A stretch of DNA of 64,000 nt, taken from Flaccisagitta enflata. Taxonomy: Eukaryota > Chaetognatha > Sagittoidea > Aphragmophora. The stretch lies in assembly GCA_965153355.1 (NCBI GenBank), contig OZ231127.1:90210001-90274000 (forward strand). The letters are read 5' to 3'. Position 1 is the stretch's first letter; every line of letters starts with the position of its first letter. Under the pieces are notes generated by a model that ran no database searches, was not told where the DNA came from, and saw only the letters and a list, made by a program, of their open reading frames with translations. Positions 11,530 to 31,244 of the stretch are shown here, in pieces. Both the position numbers and the translations under genes were made by a program.

Positions 11530-18515
<6,986 letters not shown>

Positions 18516-18824
18516 GATCATGAGACGCCTTGTCGTTGCTAAAAAATCAGCATTGTCTAGTTGTTTTTTTTTTAACGAAAACGGATTTCTTTTCATCTGA
18601 ATACAAGGTTCAAAGGATAATTTACTGGCTAACCTCGTATTGTTTCTACTGTATTGATTTTCTCTGTCCCTCATCGCTTTTAAGTAATAATTGTAATAAT
18701 TGTGATGACAATTAGTGTAACTTGGAGTTTTTCTTCAATGATCAATAATTATTCCAGTTTATTAATCGAGTCGATATTACATTGAATTGTTGTTTCTGAT
18801 GTATTTGGTCTTTATTTCCGCATG

Positions 18825-18830
18825 AATAAA
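18825..18830 (+). promoter_or_regulatory. Candidate polyadenylation signal (AATAAA) of creatinase
   Basis: AATAAA lies 310 nt after the creatinase stop codon. It is a reasonable 3' end for the gene. Confidence 0.5.
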
Positions 18831-19367
18831 TAACTTCGCGTAGAAATGATGTCGAGATAATTTCAAGTAATTCACATTTCTACCAAATACTATTCTACAT
18901 GAATGTCAGTCAGAAGCAGAGCGCCGCTATTTTTTGCTGTCTAAATATAAATAGTCATTAACGCGGAATATTCAGGCAATGTTTCGCTTTGCCCCCATCA
19001 AAACTTATATGTTCTAAATCATATTTTAGAAGCCGTTAGAAATAAATCAAAGAATATTTAAATATAGTGACTTTATGACTGTGGGAAGATTGATCGTGTC
19101 AAATGCTTTTGGAACATTTGGTGACTATGTTGATAGGTAAGCTAACAGCATTCCCGATGTTGAAGAAGTGATTCGTTTGCAGACGTTCTTAGGAAGCTAT
19201 GCCATGTCACAGGTTTTTGCACCGATGAAAACTAGACATAATGCAGCTAATTAATACTTAATGCGACTTATCAATACAGCTAATTAACAATAGTGTGCAG
19301 CTAAAGCTATACAAAACAATGTATTTAAAATTCTTCTGGTTGAGTTTATAAACTATATACAATTTGG
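18831..19367. other. AT-rich intergenic DNA
   Basis: No gene, RNA or bounded repeat was recognised between the creatinase 3' end and the fold-back that follows. Confidence 0.5.
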
Positions 19368-19934
19368 TACAGTAGATCTCGTTTAGACTTGAGATAACGG
19401 GGGCAAGCATTGTATACAAACAAATGAAGCCAGGGGAGTGATATTTGAAATATAGACTAATAAAGGGATGCTTTATTGCCTATGATAGCTGGTTGCCATG
19501 GGGATGCATTTCTATGTGTTTTTGCTAAAATATCAATATTTTGAGAAATTTTTTGAGGGAACATTTTTTAGAATTAGATTTAGTACTATTTTCCCACAGT
19601 ATATTTTTTAAGAATTTCGCATGTTTGGCGGTTGCTATGGGCTGTCATACATGGATACGCTCCCTAGCAACGACCAAACGAGTGATATTCTTACAGAATA
19701 TACTGGGGGAAAGTTGTAGCAAATTTGATTTTAAACAATGTTCTCTAAAAACATCTTTCAAAATATTGATATTTTAGCGAGAATACATGGAAATGTATTT
19801 CCATGGCAACCAGTTATTATGGGGAATTAAGTATCTTTTTATTAATGTATGACCAAAATATCGCTCCCCTGCTTTTATTCGTTTTTTCACAATGCTTGCC
19901 CCCATTATCTCAAGTCTGGACGAGATCTACTGTA
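19368..19934. repeat. Fold-back element with about 270-bp inverted arms
   Basis: It starts TACAGTAGATCTCG and ends CGAGATCTACTGTA. The internal pairs GGGGGCAAGCATTG/CAATGCTTGCCCCC, GGTTGCCATGG/CCATGGCAACC and CTAAAATATCAATATTTTG/AAAATATTGATATTTTAG mirror each other around about 19,650. There is no coding capacity. Confidence 0.87.
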
Positions 19935-20076
19935 CATTTTGATAATCAAATATAAATCTAACCGACTTGCGGTTTGTTTTCTTTTTCTTGACTTTTATAA
20001 TCGCATGCACGCATGTCCAGAGGTTGGTAAGTCGGTCATTTCATATGTTGTTGCAATAATTCAGCTTTCATCAGGT

Positions 20077-20077
<1 letters not shown>

Positions 20078-20160
<83 letters not shown>
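20078..20160. repeat. (GA)n microsatellite
   Basis: About 80 bp of uninterrupted GA, followed by CTCTCTC. Confidence 0.9.
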
Positions 20161-20162
<2 letters not shown>

Positions 20163-20332
20163 CTCTCTTGTTCGCGTCGCAATGTGTGAGCATTTGACTT
20201 AGTCACGAGCACGCATACACACAAACGCATGCACGCACACAAGACCGCGACTGAAAACTTAATCGACTTAATCAATGCAGCTCTAAAATTGATATTTCCT
20301 GGAATTTTATAGGGCACCTGCAACTTAGTTAT

Positions 20333-20549
20333 TAGTCGCGTGCTACGCGACTCTTCACCCCGCTTTGTCCGTCCGTCCGTCCGCCCGCGCTTACGTCCGT
20401 CCATTCGTCGATCTGTCCGTCACACTATACTTTTTTGGGGTTATTGCGGTCTTTGGCCTCACTGCTCCTACCTAAGTGATCAAGCGACCTCAAGTACAGC
20501 CCCTGCCCACCCGCACGCGGCCGGGGTTGCCGTATATCCGGCCTTGTTT
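20333..20549 (+). repeat. Hairpin-ended (CCGT)n element, full forward copy
   Basis: It starts TAGTCGCGTGCTACGCGACT (a palindrome with a small loop), continues GCTTTGTCCGTCCGTCCG, TCACTGCTCCTACC and CCCTGCCCACCCGCACGCGG, and ends TATCCGGCCTTGTTTG. Confidence 0.8.
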
Positions 20550-20785
20550 GTATTGACATGATAATTCCTGATACTAAGCTGTTCAAGTTACAGCTGTCAG
20601 ATTTCTGTAACATGAGTTATAGCGACTCCTTATTCATTCATTCATTCATTCATTCATAAAAAACGTTCATTCGTTACAAATCATCATGCATAATGGACAC
20701 AGATACATACTTCAACCACAAAATCCAATCATTTCCACCTTGAAAGGAGCACAAAGTAATAAAACCGGTCCTTGATTTCTCAGTT

Positions 20786-21205
20786 CAATTTTTTTTTATA
20801 AGAACGTCATTTTTTTTTGAAGGCTTCATGTTTTTATTTTTGAGGCCAAATGAAGCCTTCAACGTTCTTAGAGCGCTCTTTATCTAAGGTACTATATTAA
20901 CTATAAAGAACCTTATAATATACTATAATTTTATTTTATCAAATATATTTTTATTAAATACTATTAAAACAAATGCTAAACATTAATGTATGGGGATATT
21001 TTCCTGGTTTTTATATAAGAAATTAAAGAATTTATCTTAATTATACTAAAATGTTAGTGTTTTGTTAATGTTCATTAAATGTTACGAAACGAAATTTTTT
21101 TCTCGAGATTTAAAGCTTTCGTATGTTCTTACGATGTTCTTAATTTTGGGGCCATTTGAAGCCTTGATGTTCTTATAAACTAGGTTCTTATAAAAAAAAA
21201 GTGTA
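20786..21205. mobile_element. MITE-like element with TTTTTTTATAAGAAC ends
   Basis: The left end reads CAATTTTTTTTTATAAGAAC and the right end GTTCTTATAAAAAAAAAGTG followed by TA. The interior is AT-rich and contains GAAGCCTTCAACGTTCTT and its inverse. The interior of the larger copy at 21,785-23,095 is closely related, especially 22,790-23,090. Confidence 0.65.
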
Positions 21206-21784
21206 GGCGATGAGCATTTTTTGTATTCAGAGGAGAAAGCGAAAAATGTCAGGCAAACAATGTCAGGCGAGAAAGCAATCAATGTCAGGCGAGAGGCGTT
21301 GCAAATGGCACGGAAAGTAAGTTATGAGGTTTTCTGTTCAGATGGACCGACGATCCTCAAGAGTTGGTTTCCATATCCATTGAAACCAAAAAGACTGATA
21401 AAGACGGAAAAAAAGAAAAATAAGAAAGACGAGCCATCAATGTCAAAAGTATTTTTCGAGAAGTTTTAAAACGAAGCTAACAATAGAAACTATATCACAG
21501 AGACGATGAGAGAGGGGGGAGAACATTCCGGATAAGGAAATTGTTACATATTTCATCCGCCTTTGGGGTAATTTCAAAAACGAGAATGATCAAGAAAGGA
21601 TTAAAAAGAAAAGGGATGACGCAATCTTGCACCCAGTCCGTTTCATTCTTTTCTTCTTCTCTTCGTTTTTTTGTTTTCTTTATCTAACTTTGTCATTAAC
21701 GAACATCGCGTCTCACGACAGCTTACCCTATTTAATATCTAATCGCCATCGCCATCACCAAACGTAACACAATGTTTAATACTA

Positions 21785-23095
21785 CACTTTTTTTTTATAA
21801 GAGTGTTCTTAATCTAAACCAGTGGCTGTCGCCAAACATGTGAATTGCAGGTGCAATTGTAAACATGCTCAGTGGAAATACTTTGTTTCTATTTTAGGAC
21901 AGATAAAGGAAAAATGGCAGAAAATATTGCTATATGATCATATTATTTGTAGTGAAAAAAGATAAAGGAAAAATGGCAAAGCTAAAACCTATATTTATAG
22001 TGGAAAAAGTTTAGAAAAAACCAGCATAGCTCAAACTTACCACTTTTATAGTGAAAATATTGTAGGGAAAAATGGCATGGCTAAAACCCACTTTTGTAGT
22101 AAAAATAGATGAAAGAAAAATGGTGTAGCAAAAACCCATTTTTATAGTATAAAAAGGTAAGTGAAAAACGGCATAGCTAAGACCCACTTTTGTATTGAGA
22201 ATAGATGAGGGAAAAACAATATAGCCAAAACCCACTTTTTTAGTGACGATACGTAAGGGAAAAAGAGCATAGCCAAAACCCACTTCTGTATTGAAAATTG
22301 AAAATGAGGGAAAAACGTGATAGCCAAAACTCATTTTTATAGAAAATATTCAAGGGAAAAATGTCATAGCCAAGACCCACTTTTGTATTTAAAATAGATA
22401 AGGGAATAACGGCATAAACAAAACCCACTTTTATAGAGTAAAATATTAGTGAAAAACGGCATACTAAAAACTCACTTGCTGTAAAAAAATTAGAGCACAT
22501 GCGGAATTGCTAAACGCACCACAAAAATATTGAGGAAAATGGCATAGCCAAACCCATTTTAATTGAAAACATTTGAGGTAAACGGCATACCAAAAACCTC
22601 AGAATGAATAGATATGGAAAACGGCATAGCCAAAACCCACTTTTGTAGAGAAAATATTTGAAAACGGCATAGCCAAACCCACTTTTCATGAAAATATTTG
22701 AGTGAAAAACGGCATAATAAAACTCACTTGAAAAAAAAGGAAAAAAGCCATAGAGCAAAGTTAAAGTGAATTGCTTAACGCAATTCACAAATACTATATG
22801 AACTATAAAAAACCTTATATTATACTATTATTTCATTATATTGATTATATTTCTATTGAATACTATTAAAATAGATGCTAAATATTAGTGTCTGAGGATA
22901 TTTTCTTGGTATTTATATTAAAAATTTAAAAAAAATGTCGTAATTATACTAAAATGTTAGTGTTTTGTTCATGTTCTCTAAATATTACTTTAAGCGAAAA
23001 TTTTTTCTCAAGATTTGAAGCCTTTGTACGTTCTTAAGATGTTCTTAATTTTGCCTTGATGTTCTTATAAACTAGGTTCTTATAAAAAAAAAGTG
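21785..23095. mobile_element. TA-flanked terminal-inverted-repeat element with internal tandem array
   Basis: The ends are CACTTTTTTTTTATAAGA and TCTTATAAAAAAAAAGTG, flanked on both sides by TA as in Tc1/mariner-type target duplications. From about 21,890 to 22,740 there is a degenerate tandem array of about 55-65 bp units (GGCATAGCCAAAACCCACTT, then TTTGTAGTGAAAATA). The minus-strand frames over it are array translations. No transposase was seen, so it is non-autonomous. Confidence 0.7.
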
Positions 23096-23250
23096 TAATT
23101 GGGCCTCGACCTCACAGGCTCACACTGCCTTTTGTTTTTATTTCTGCTTCTGCATTGCACGTCTTGACACGCCCAGTGCCAACTCTGTGAATTTTTTTTT
23201 TGGTGAAAGAATAGTAATAGTTACAACGATGCGTCCACATGCTGGTTACA

Positions 23251-23251
<1 letters not shown>

Positions 23252-23303
<52 letters not shown>
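23252..23303. repeat. (CT)n microsatellite
   Basis: About 50 bp of CT dinucleotide. Confidence 0.88.
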
Positions 23304-23307
<4 letters not shown>

Positions 23308-23329
23308 AACATTGCATCAGCCCGATGTT

Positions 23330-23420
23330 TTCAACTCCAGCGTGACGGACCGACCAACGGACCAACCAACCAACCGACGGACGGACAAAGCCTCTTATAG
23401 AGATGGGTGGACGCATCTAA
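23330..23420 (-). repeat. Hairpin-ended (CCGT)n element, GGACGCATC subtype fragment
   Basis: GACCGACCAACGGACC leads to GGACGGACAAAGCCTCTTAT, then AGAGATGGGTGGACGCATCT. The terminal hairpin is GATG...CATC instead of GTCGCG, as also at 27,875-28,083. Confidence 0.6.
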
Positions 23421-23798
23421 AAAACTTTGTGAAATTAATAAGAAATGCTTGTAGTTTTACGTTGTATTGTTACTTTCTGGAGCTTTCGGTCTGTCTGGCT
23501 CTTTAACGTTTTTGATTAAAGTGGCGCTAGTGGGTCATACCTTATCCTTTACCTTTCTTCATCGTGCACATATACAGGATTTAAAATGAAACTTGAGGTG
23601 CAGTTAGTGTAACCGCTAATCATAAATAGTAATCAGCTTGTGACATTTCCGTAATTCCGAAGAACATACTCACAAAAAAATCAGAAAACTCGTCGACGCT
23701 TGCTCAAGAAAGTCATGATGTGATCAAGCGGTCTACGTCCAAATAGCTACTTCTATGCGGAAATTTAGTAATCGAAACGATTTTTCAAGACTGCTGCG

Positions 23799-26700
23799 AT
23801 GGCGGACGAAGCGACGCTCCTCCACTCGGACAAAAAATACCGTCAGTATTTGACGGAGGTGGAAAGAGCACTACGGGCTTTCGAATACACCAGCGAATGG
23901 GCTGATCTCATCGCGGCGTTGGGCAGATTAAACAAAGTCCTCACTCAAAACAATAAGTATCAGGTGAGTTGATTGAGCCCTCAAGGGGAGCGGCGGAAAC
24001 GGATGTACAATTACAACCTCGCTGGAGGTATTATCATGCCTATGTTTTCCGCTAATACAGTGCAATTATCTGGTTCTATTATTATTTAGGTGGTACCACG
24101 GCGTCATATCATCGGGAAACGTTTGGCACAATGCCTGCATCCAGCTCTCCCGTCCGGCGTTCACTTAAAATGTCTAGAGACTTACGATATCATATTCCAG
24201 GTTGAAAAAGCATCCCTTCTTACCCTTTTGTCGTCAAATTTTGTAGGCTTCGATTTATGTTTCAGGGTCACAGTACTCACGTAACCACGTTACTGAACTT
24301 TTGTAACCACATTACTGAATTTTTGTTCATCAGGCCATTGGGAAGGAGAAATTAGTAGAAGATTTGTTCATTTATGGATCTGGGATATTTCCATTGCTGG
24401 GTAAGTATGATGTTCAGACTGCTGAAGACTAACTGTTTACAACATTTCTATCACTCAACCCATCAATCTATCAACGAGTATATCATGATTTCATTAATCT
24501 ATGAATCCGGCAATCTGTCAATCATCTAAATCAGTTTGTCCATAAATCTATGAATCAGACAATCTGTCAATCAGCGTACAAATATATCGAAAAATCATGT
24601 GAATAATCCAACTACTGGTCGATCATCCAACAAACCAATCTATCAATCATTTTATGTCTATCTATCAGATAATCAATCAGTCTATAAAACAATCTATCAT
24701 GTTTTTCCCTCTACAGGTCAAGCCGCTATGAACGTGAAGCCAATGCTTTTGACCGTGATAGAAACTCACTTGTTGGCTTTGGGCACAATGCTGCGTCCGG
24801 CGTTGACAGGGATGGTGGTAGGACTGTTGCCGGGTTTGGAAGAAGGCGCGGAAACGTATGATCGCGTCAACGCACTTCTCGAACAGATCTCTCACGGTGT
24901 CGGGCTGTCTTACTTCTACTCTGCAATTTGGGAAGCCATGTTGCTATCGGCCTCTGTTCGATGTCAAGGTAGTACTAGTATTTCTGCAATTTCCAAACTA
25001 TGAACTTAATAGATCGATATGACAAATATGACATTTTGTCGATGAGTGAAGCTGTAGATCTCTCCGCCGTATGTTAATATTCTATACTTCATATTCTGTT
25101 TCATATTCTATATTTCATATTTCATAATAGCCCGTGTTGATGTCACTGCAATTGGCTCATGTATGTCACATCTATCCATCACCCTTTTTCTTCAAATTCT
25201 TATTTGCCCAGCTGCCTCTTTCGTTCTAACGCACTTCAATAAGAAACAAACGCTTGATGATCAGCTTCACATATTGGGACGAAGTCCAGGCGTCATGGTG
25301 CAGGTGCATTATTTTGAATTGACGATTTAATCGATCAAGTTATTTGTTTGACTGGATTGGCTGCTTTGCTGGTTGTTTGATTGATAGACTAATTGATAAA
25401 ATTGTTGATTTATCGATTGGTTGATCAATGTATGGATTGATATGCTGATGGATTGGTTGACTGATGGATTGTTAATTGATAGATTGAGTGATTGAATTGT
25501 TAATTGATAGGTTGAGTGGTTGATAGGTTGAGTGGTTTATTTGTTGATCGATTGGATGAATGATTGATTGGATGATGGGATTAGTTGGTCGACTGATCAA
25601 TAATATGGTTGATTAGGTCTTAGATCGTGAGTATTTGGTAATGGTACAAGTGTAGACCTTACAAATGTAAAACATCCCTCGTTCAGGCAATCAGCTCATC
25701 CTTGCTGGATCCCAACATCTTGGTTCAGCGCAGCACTTTGGACGTCCTCCTTTTATGCTTCCCGTTGCATAGTCCTCACCTCACAAAACAGGTGAAACGC
25801 CGAAACAGAGTAATAATGACTAATGAGCCCATAGCTTGTAAGAACGTACTTTCAGTCAATTTCTCATTTCGTATAACAGGATCATCTGCAACACATGTTG
25901 GCCTCCCTGAAAGTGTTGCTCCGCAGAGACATGTCTTTGAACAGACGTTTGTACGCGTGGCTGCTGGGGACCGATTCCAACGGCGTCTCACTTCTACCAG
26001 GCACGGAGTCACTGATTACACTTTTTGTCCGCGACGGAATATCATTCCGACGCGGACTATAATTCAAGGCGGGTGGGTGTCGTCGTCGTCGTTGTCGTCG
26101 TCGTTGTCGTAACGGATTTTAAAAAATGGATAACTTTTTTATGCTTTGACCGATTTGGTTCATATTTGGTGGGAAGTTGTGCTAGGGTAAGGCGCTTTAC
26201 ATCCTATCAGATTTTTGTGATCCGACCAACCCAACCGGCCCAACCAGCCTACCGGCCTAAAAGTGAAAAACGTGCATAACTTTGGCATTTTTCAACCGAT
26301 TTGGCTGAAATTTGGTATGGAGTCTCTAAATGGAAGGCCTCAACATATGTATATGATTTATATGCATTTGAGCGTGCTAACCGGCCAAACCGACCTACCA
26401 CCCAACCAGCCTACCGGCCTAAAAGTGAAAAACTTGCATAACTTTGTCATTTTTCAACTGATTTGGTTGAAACTTGGTATGGAGTCTCTAAATGGAAGGA
26501 CTCAGCATATGCAAACTATTTATCCTGTTAAACCAGCCTACCACCCAACCAGCCTACTGGCCTAAAAGTGAAAAACGTGCATAACTTTGGCATTTTTCAA
26601 CCGATTTGGCTGAAATTTGGTATGGAGTCTCTAAATGGAAGGCCTCAACATATGTATATGATTTATATGCATTTGAGCATGCTAACCGGCCAAACCGACC

Positions 26701-29700
26701 TACCACCCAACCAGCCAACCGGCCCAAATGTGAAAAACTTGCGTAACTTTGTCATTTTTCAACTAATTTGGTTGAAACATGGTATTGGGTCTCTAAATGG
26801 AAGAACTCAACATATGCGCACTATTTATCCTGTCAAACCAGCCTACCACCCAACCAGCCTACCAACCAAAAAGTGATAAATGTGCATATCTTTGGCGTTT
26901 TTCAACCAATTTGGTTGAAATTTGGTATGGAGTCTAAATGGAAGGACTCAACTCATGTATGTGATATACTTATGTTTGAGCATGCTAACCGGCCAAATCA
27001 ACCTACCAACCAACCAGCTTACCGGCCTAAAAGTAAAAACTTACATAAATTGAACATTTTTCAACCAAATTGGTTGAAACTTGGTATGGAGTCTCTAAAT
27101 GGAAGAACTCAACAAACGCACACTATTTATCTAAACCAGCCTACCACCCAACCACCCTACTAGCCTAAAAGTGAAAAACGTGCATAACTTTGTCATTTTT
27201 CAACGGATTTGCATGAAACTTTGTATGGCAGCTCTAAATGTAAAGACTTATAGTTTTGGCAAACTTACAGGGTTAGCGATCTTTTGGTCATAGCGATCTT
27301 ACGGAATTATTGATCTTTAACCCCCTTCCGTCGCGGACCCAGATACTGTTCAGATTTTTTCTTATATAAGCACCTCGTTTATAAGCACGCCCAGCCTCAG
27401 ATATTAGGAAAATTTAAGCACATTGCTAAGCACGCTCCAGGCTGAGATTTCCAATTAGAAAAATTTTTTAGGTAAATTTGGAAAAATATGTTAATTTTTA
27501 GATATTTTTGATTGGAATTTTACAAAAACCAATAGAAACTTTGATAGAAATTGTAATTACCTATAATATCAATCTATCAGCATATTCAGGATTTTGATAG
27601 TTATGAAAATAATTTAATTTCTAACAATTTTTAAGAATATTATTGCTTAGATACTATTGTTAATAAGAATTTATTGCTGTATCAAGGACTACAAAAAAAA
27701 AATATATCATGATACTAAATAACATTAAAAACTAACAATTCCAAACTGGCAACGATGCTTCCAGACTGTCTCGCTGCGTATATTGATCATGTGACACATA
27801 TGGATTGACAGATGGACAATCAGACAGATGGAACGACAAGATTAATAATGGAGGCTCTCAAATCATGTTGGTCTCGCAGTAGATTCAGTGTAGGATCTCA
27901 TCTTGGCCGAAAACGGCCGAAAACCGCGGTTTTTGCAAAGGTGTAATGGACCAACGGACGGACGGACGGATAGACGGACGGATGGACGGATGGACGGACC
28001 GATGGACCGACGAACTGACCGACGGACGGACGGACGGACGGGCAGACAAACCCTCTTATAGAGATGCAAGGACGCATCTAAAAACTGTTTATATTAAATC
28101 GAGATACTAGTCTCATCCCATATATGAAAGTAAGACAACATCAGTGAATGATATTGTATATTTTTTCATACAAAATACATTCATTACTGAATTTCATACT
28201 ATATGCAATGTGCTTATACTAAACTTAATTCAATGTGCTTATACTATACAACACTCTGCATTACTGTTTTCTATACCCTACTGTGTACCCTGTTCTAGTC
28301 TGAATGGGAAAATTACTTACTGATAAATGATAAGCACGCATTTAAGCACAATTCAGCCTCGAAAACGAGATTTTGCTAAGCACGCTCAGCCTCAGCCGAA
28401 AAATTAGCGTGCTTATAAAAAAAAAAGTGTATTGTATAGAATCGTATTAATATCATTCATAAGACCGATGCGACAAACAATGCTCGCCTGCTCAATGCTT
28501 GAGGGGCGTAATCTGCGCTATCTCATAAAAAAATTGAAATGAGTTGGGTGACCATAGCGCCAAATGAAGAATTCACCTGAATCGATTGATGTCCCATCGG
28601 CCTTCGCGCTAGCACTTAAATGGTGTTACATATTAATACAAGAACATACAGAACATAACAGTAATAGAACAAAACAGCACATAAGACTGTTATGAACAGT
28701 ACATAACAGTGATAGTACAAAACAAATGATTTGTAGTGGGGGGGTCGATATCAACCAATTTTGGATATGCCACTCAGACACATGACCAAAGTGTGCACAA
28801 TCAAATAATATTATCATATGTACAAGGAAAAGGGGGTTGGACCATATCATTTACAGTCGTGCCACACCCCTTATTTACATAATAATAAATACGGAGAAGA
28901 TAGAGGAAGAGGAGACTCCTATACATTACTATGGGAAAGGTAGGGGTGGCACGACTGTAAATGAAGAAATCTCATGAACTTTTCCTCTAAGATATCAAGT
29001 CTATTTATGATTGCGCATGGCCTGGTCATATGTCCGATAGGCATTTCGAAAATTGGTTGATATCGATCCCCCATGCCCCAATTTGTAGTATCTTTCTATT
29101 TTCTTCCCTTTCCCGATATCAGTCAACTTTCAGTTATCGATGGCGGCGAAACATCAGACTCCCGGCGCTGGCAACGAAGCCGCGGCCACGGCAACGCCTA
29201 AAGACCGACCCACCGGCGATGTTTATCTCGATGTTTACAGCAAAGATTTGCTCGTTCAGTCGTTAGTGCAGGTGGGGGTTCGTCCTGTTGTTAATTAAGG
29301 TTTCCATAGTGAGACAAGTTGTCATGGTTCTTTGAAGACTGAAAGGGGCCTAGGGCGACTTAATTCTCTATGAAATTCGATTTCCATCGTATTCAATCGT
29401 TTACAGAAGGACCACTAATTGAGTAATTCAGCGTGTGGAAGCACATAAAGTTTTAGCCCCACCCCTACAGCTCGAGCCCATTAACCAATTTTTTCACTTG
29501 GAAGTGCTCTGGATACCTTGGGGCAATACAAATGGCGCCACCGTGGCGATTTTTGAGTTACCACTTTTAACACCCCCAATTTTGCTGTTTTTTTGCCCAC
29601 AAGGGTGGTTCAGGGGTGGTTAAAAGTGGAAACTCAAAAATCGCCACGGTGGCGCCATTTGTATTGTCCCAAGGTATCCAAAGTTGTTCCGAGTGAAAGA

Positions 29701-31159
29701 ATTGGTTAATGGGTTTTAGCTGTAAGGGTGGGGCTAAAAAATGTGCCTCCACACGTTAAATTAGTGATCCTTCTGTATATCGGCAATCAAAATGAAAGAA
29801 TACTTAACATTTTGTTATTTTATCCCACATTTCTGTCGAAATCCGTACGTTTCACGGCATAGATTCTAATTCTGTTTCTGTATGGAATCAATATTCTCGA
29901 CCATTGATTATCAATAAATATCGCGGTATGAGCGTTCAACGCTTTCATTCTCAAATTTTCCATTTTCTCGTCGAATCCAACCTTTTAGTTGGCTCGAAAT
30001 CCTGACGCGTGGACGACGAGCCTTTCCATGGAGACTCGAGACTCTCGGGATTTGACGGCCAGCGCCTCCAACACCACCGAAAGACTCAAATTGTTTAGAA
30101 TTCTTATGACTCTTTTGGAGAAACCGGAAATTGGCCCACTCATCATCGAAGGTAAATCATTGCTTTTATGACGATTTTTTTCGTTTTGTCAGTTTGTTGT
30201 TGTTGTTGTTGTTGTTGTTGTTTTTGTTTTTGTTTTTGTTCTGTTTTGGCTATATTAAGCGTTGTTTCAATGGCTGTAGTTGTTTCGTTCTTTTTTTTGG
30301 CCGTTGTCATTGTTTTGGTTATTGTTGTGAGGGATGTTATCGTTGCCCATAGAATCACCAGGAAGTTTTTGAGAATCATATGTATGCTTCTGGTATGATG
30401 AAGGCCAGCTGACCCACTACTTGAGCAGCATCATTTTACCGGGTGCACTATCATGTCTCTTCGACCCACAACCACAACCACAACAACAAACACAACAACA
30501 AACACAACAACAAACACCCCAACAAACACAACAACAAACACAACAACAAACACAACAACAAACACAACAACAAACACAACAACAAACACAACAACAAACA
30601 CAACAACAAACACAACAACAAACACAACAACAAACACAACAACAAACACAACAACAAACACAACAACAAACACAACAACAAACACAACAACCAACAACCA
30701 TCATCAACCAACAACCATCATCAACCAACAACAACAACCAACAACAACAACCAACAACAACAACCAACAACAACAACCAACAACAACAACCAACAACAAC
30801 AAACAACAACAACAACCAACAACAACAACCACCAACAACCAACAACCAATAAAAACAACAACCAACAAAAACAACAACCAACAACCAACAACCACCAACA
30901 ACCAATAAAAACAACAACCAACAAAAACAACAACCAACAAAAACAACAACCAACAAAAACAACAACAACAAAACAACAACAAAACAACAACAAAACAACA
31001 ACAACAAAACAAAAACAAAACAACAACAACAACAAAACAACAACAACAACAAAACAACAACAACAACAAAACAACAACAACAACAAAACAACAACAACAA
31101 AACAACAAAACAACAACAAAACAACAACAACAACAACAAAACAACAACAACACAACACC

Positions 31160-31244
<85 letters not shown>

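Noticed and set aside
26263-27163. Repeated frames [20 protein letters not shown], also at 39,175-40,668
   Set aside because: They come from the ~115-bp tandem core of mobile elements, appear in more than one frame, and lie in introns.
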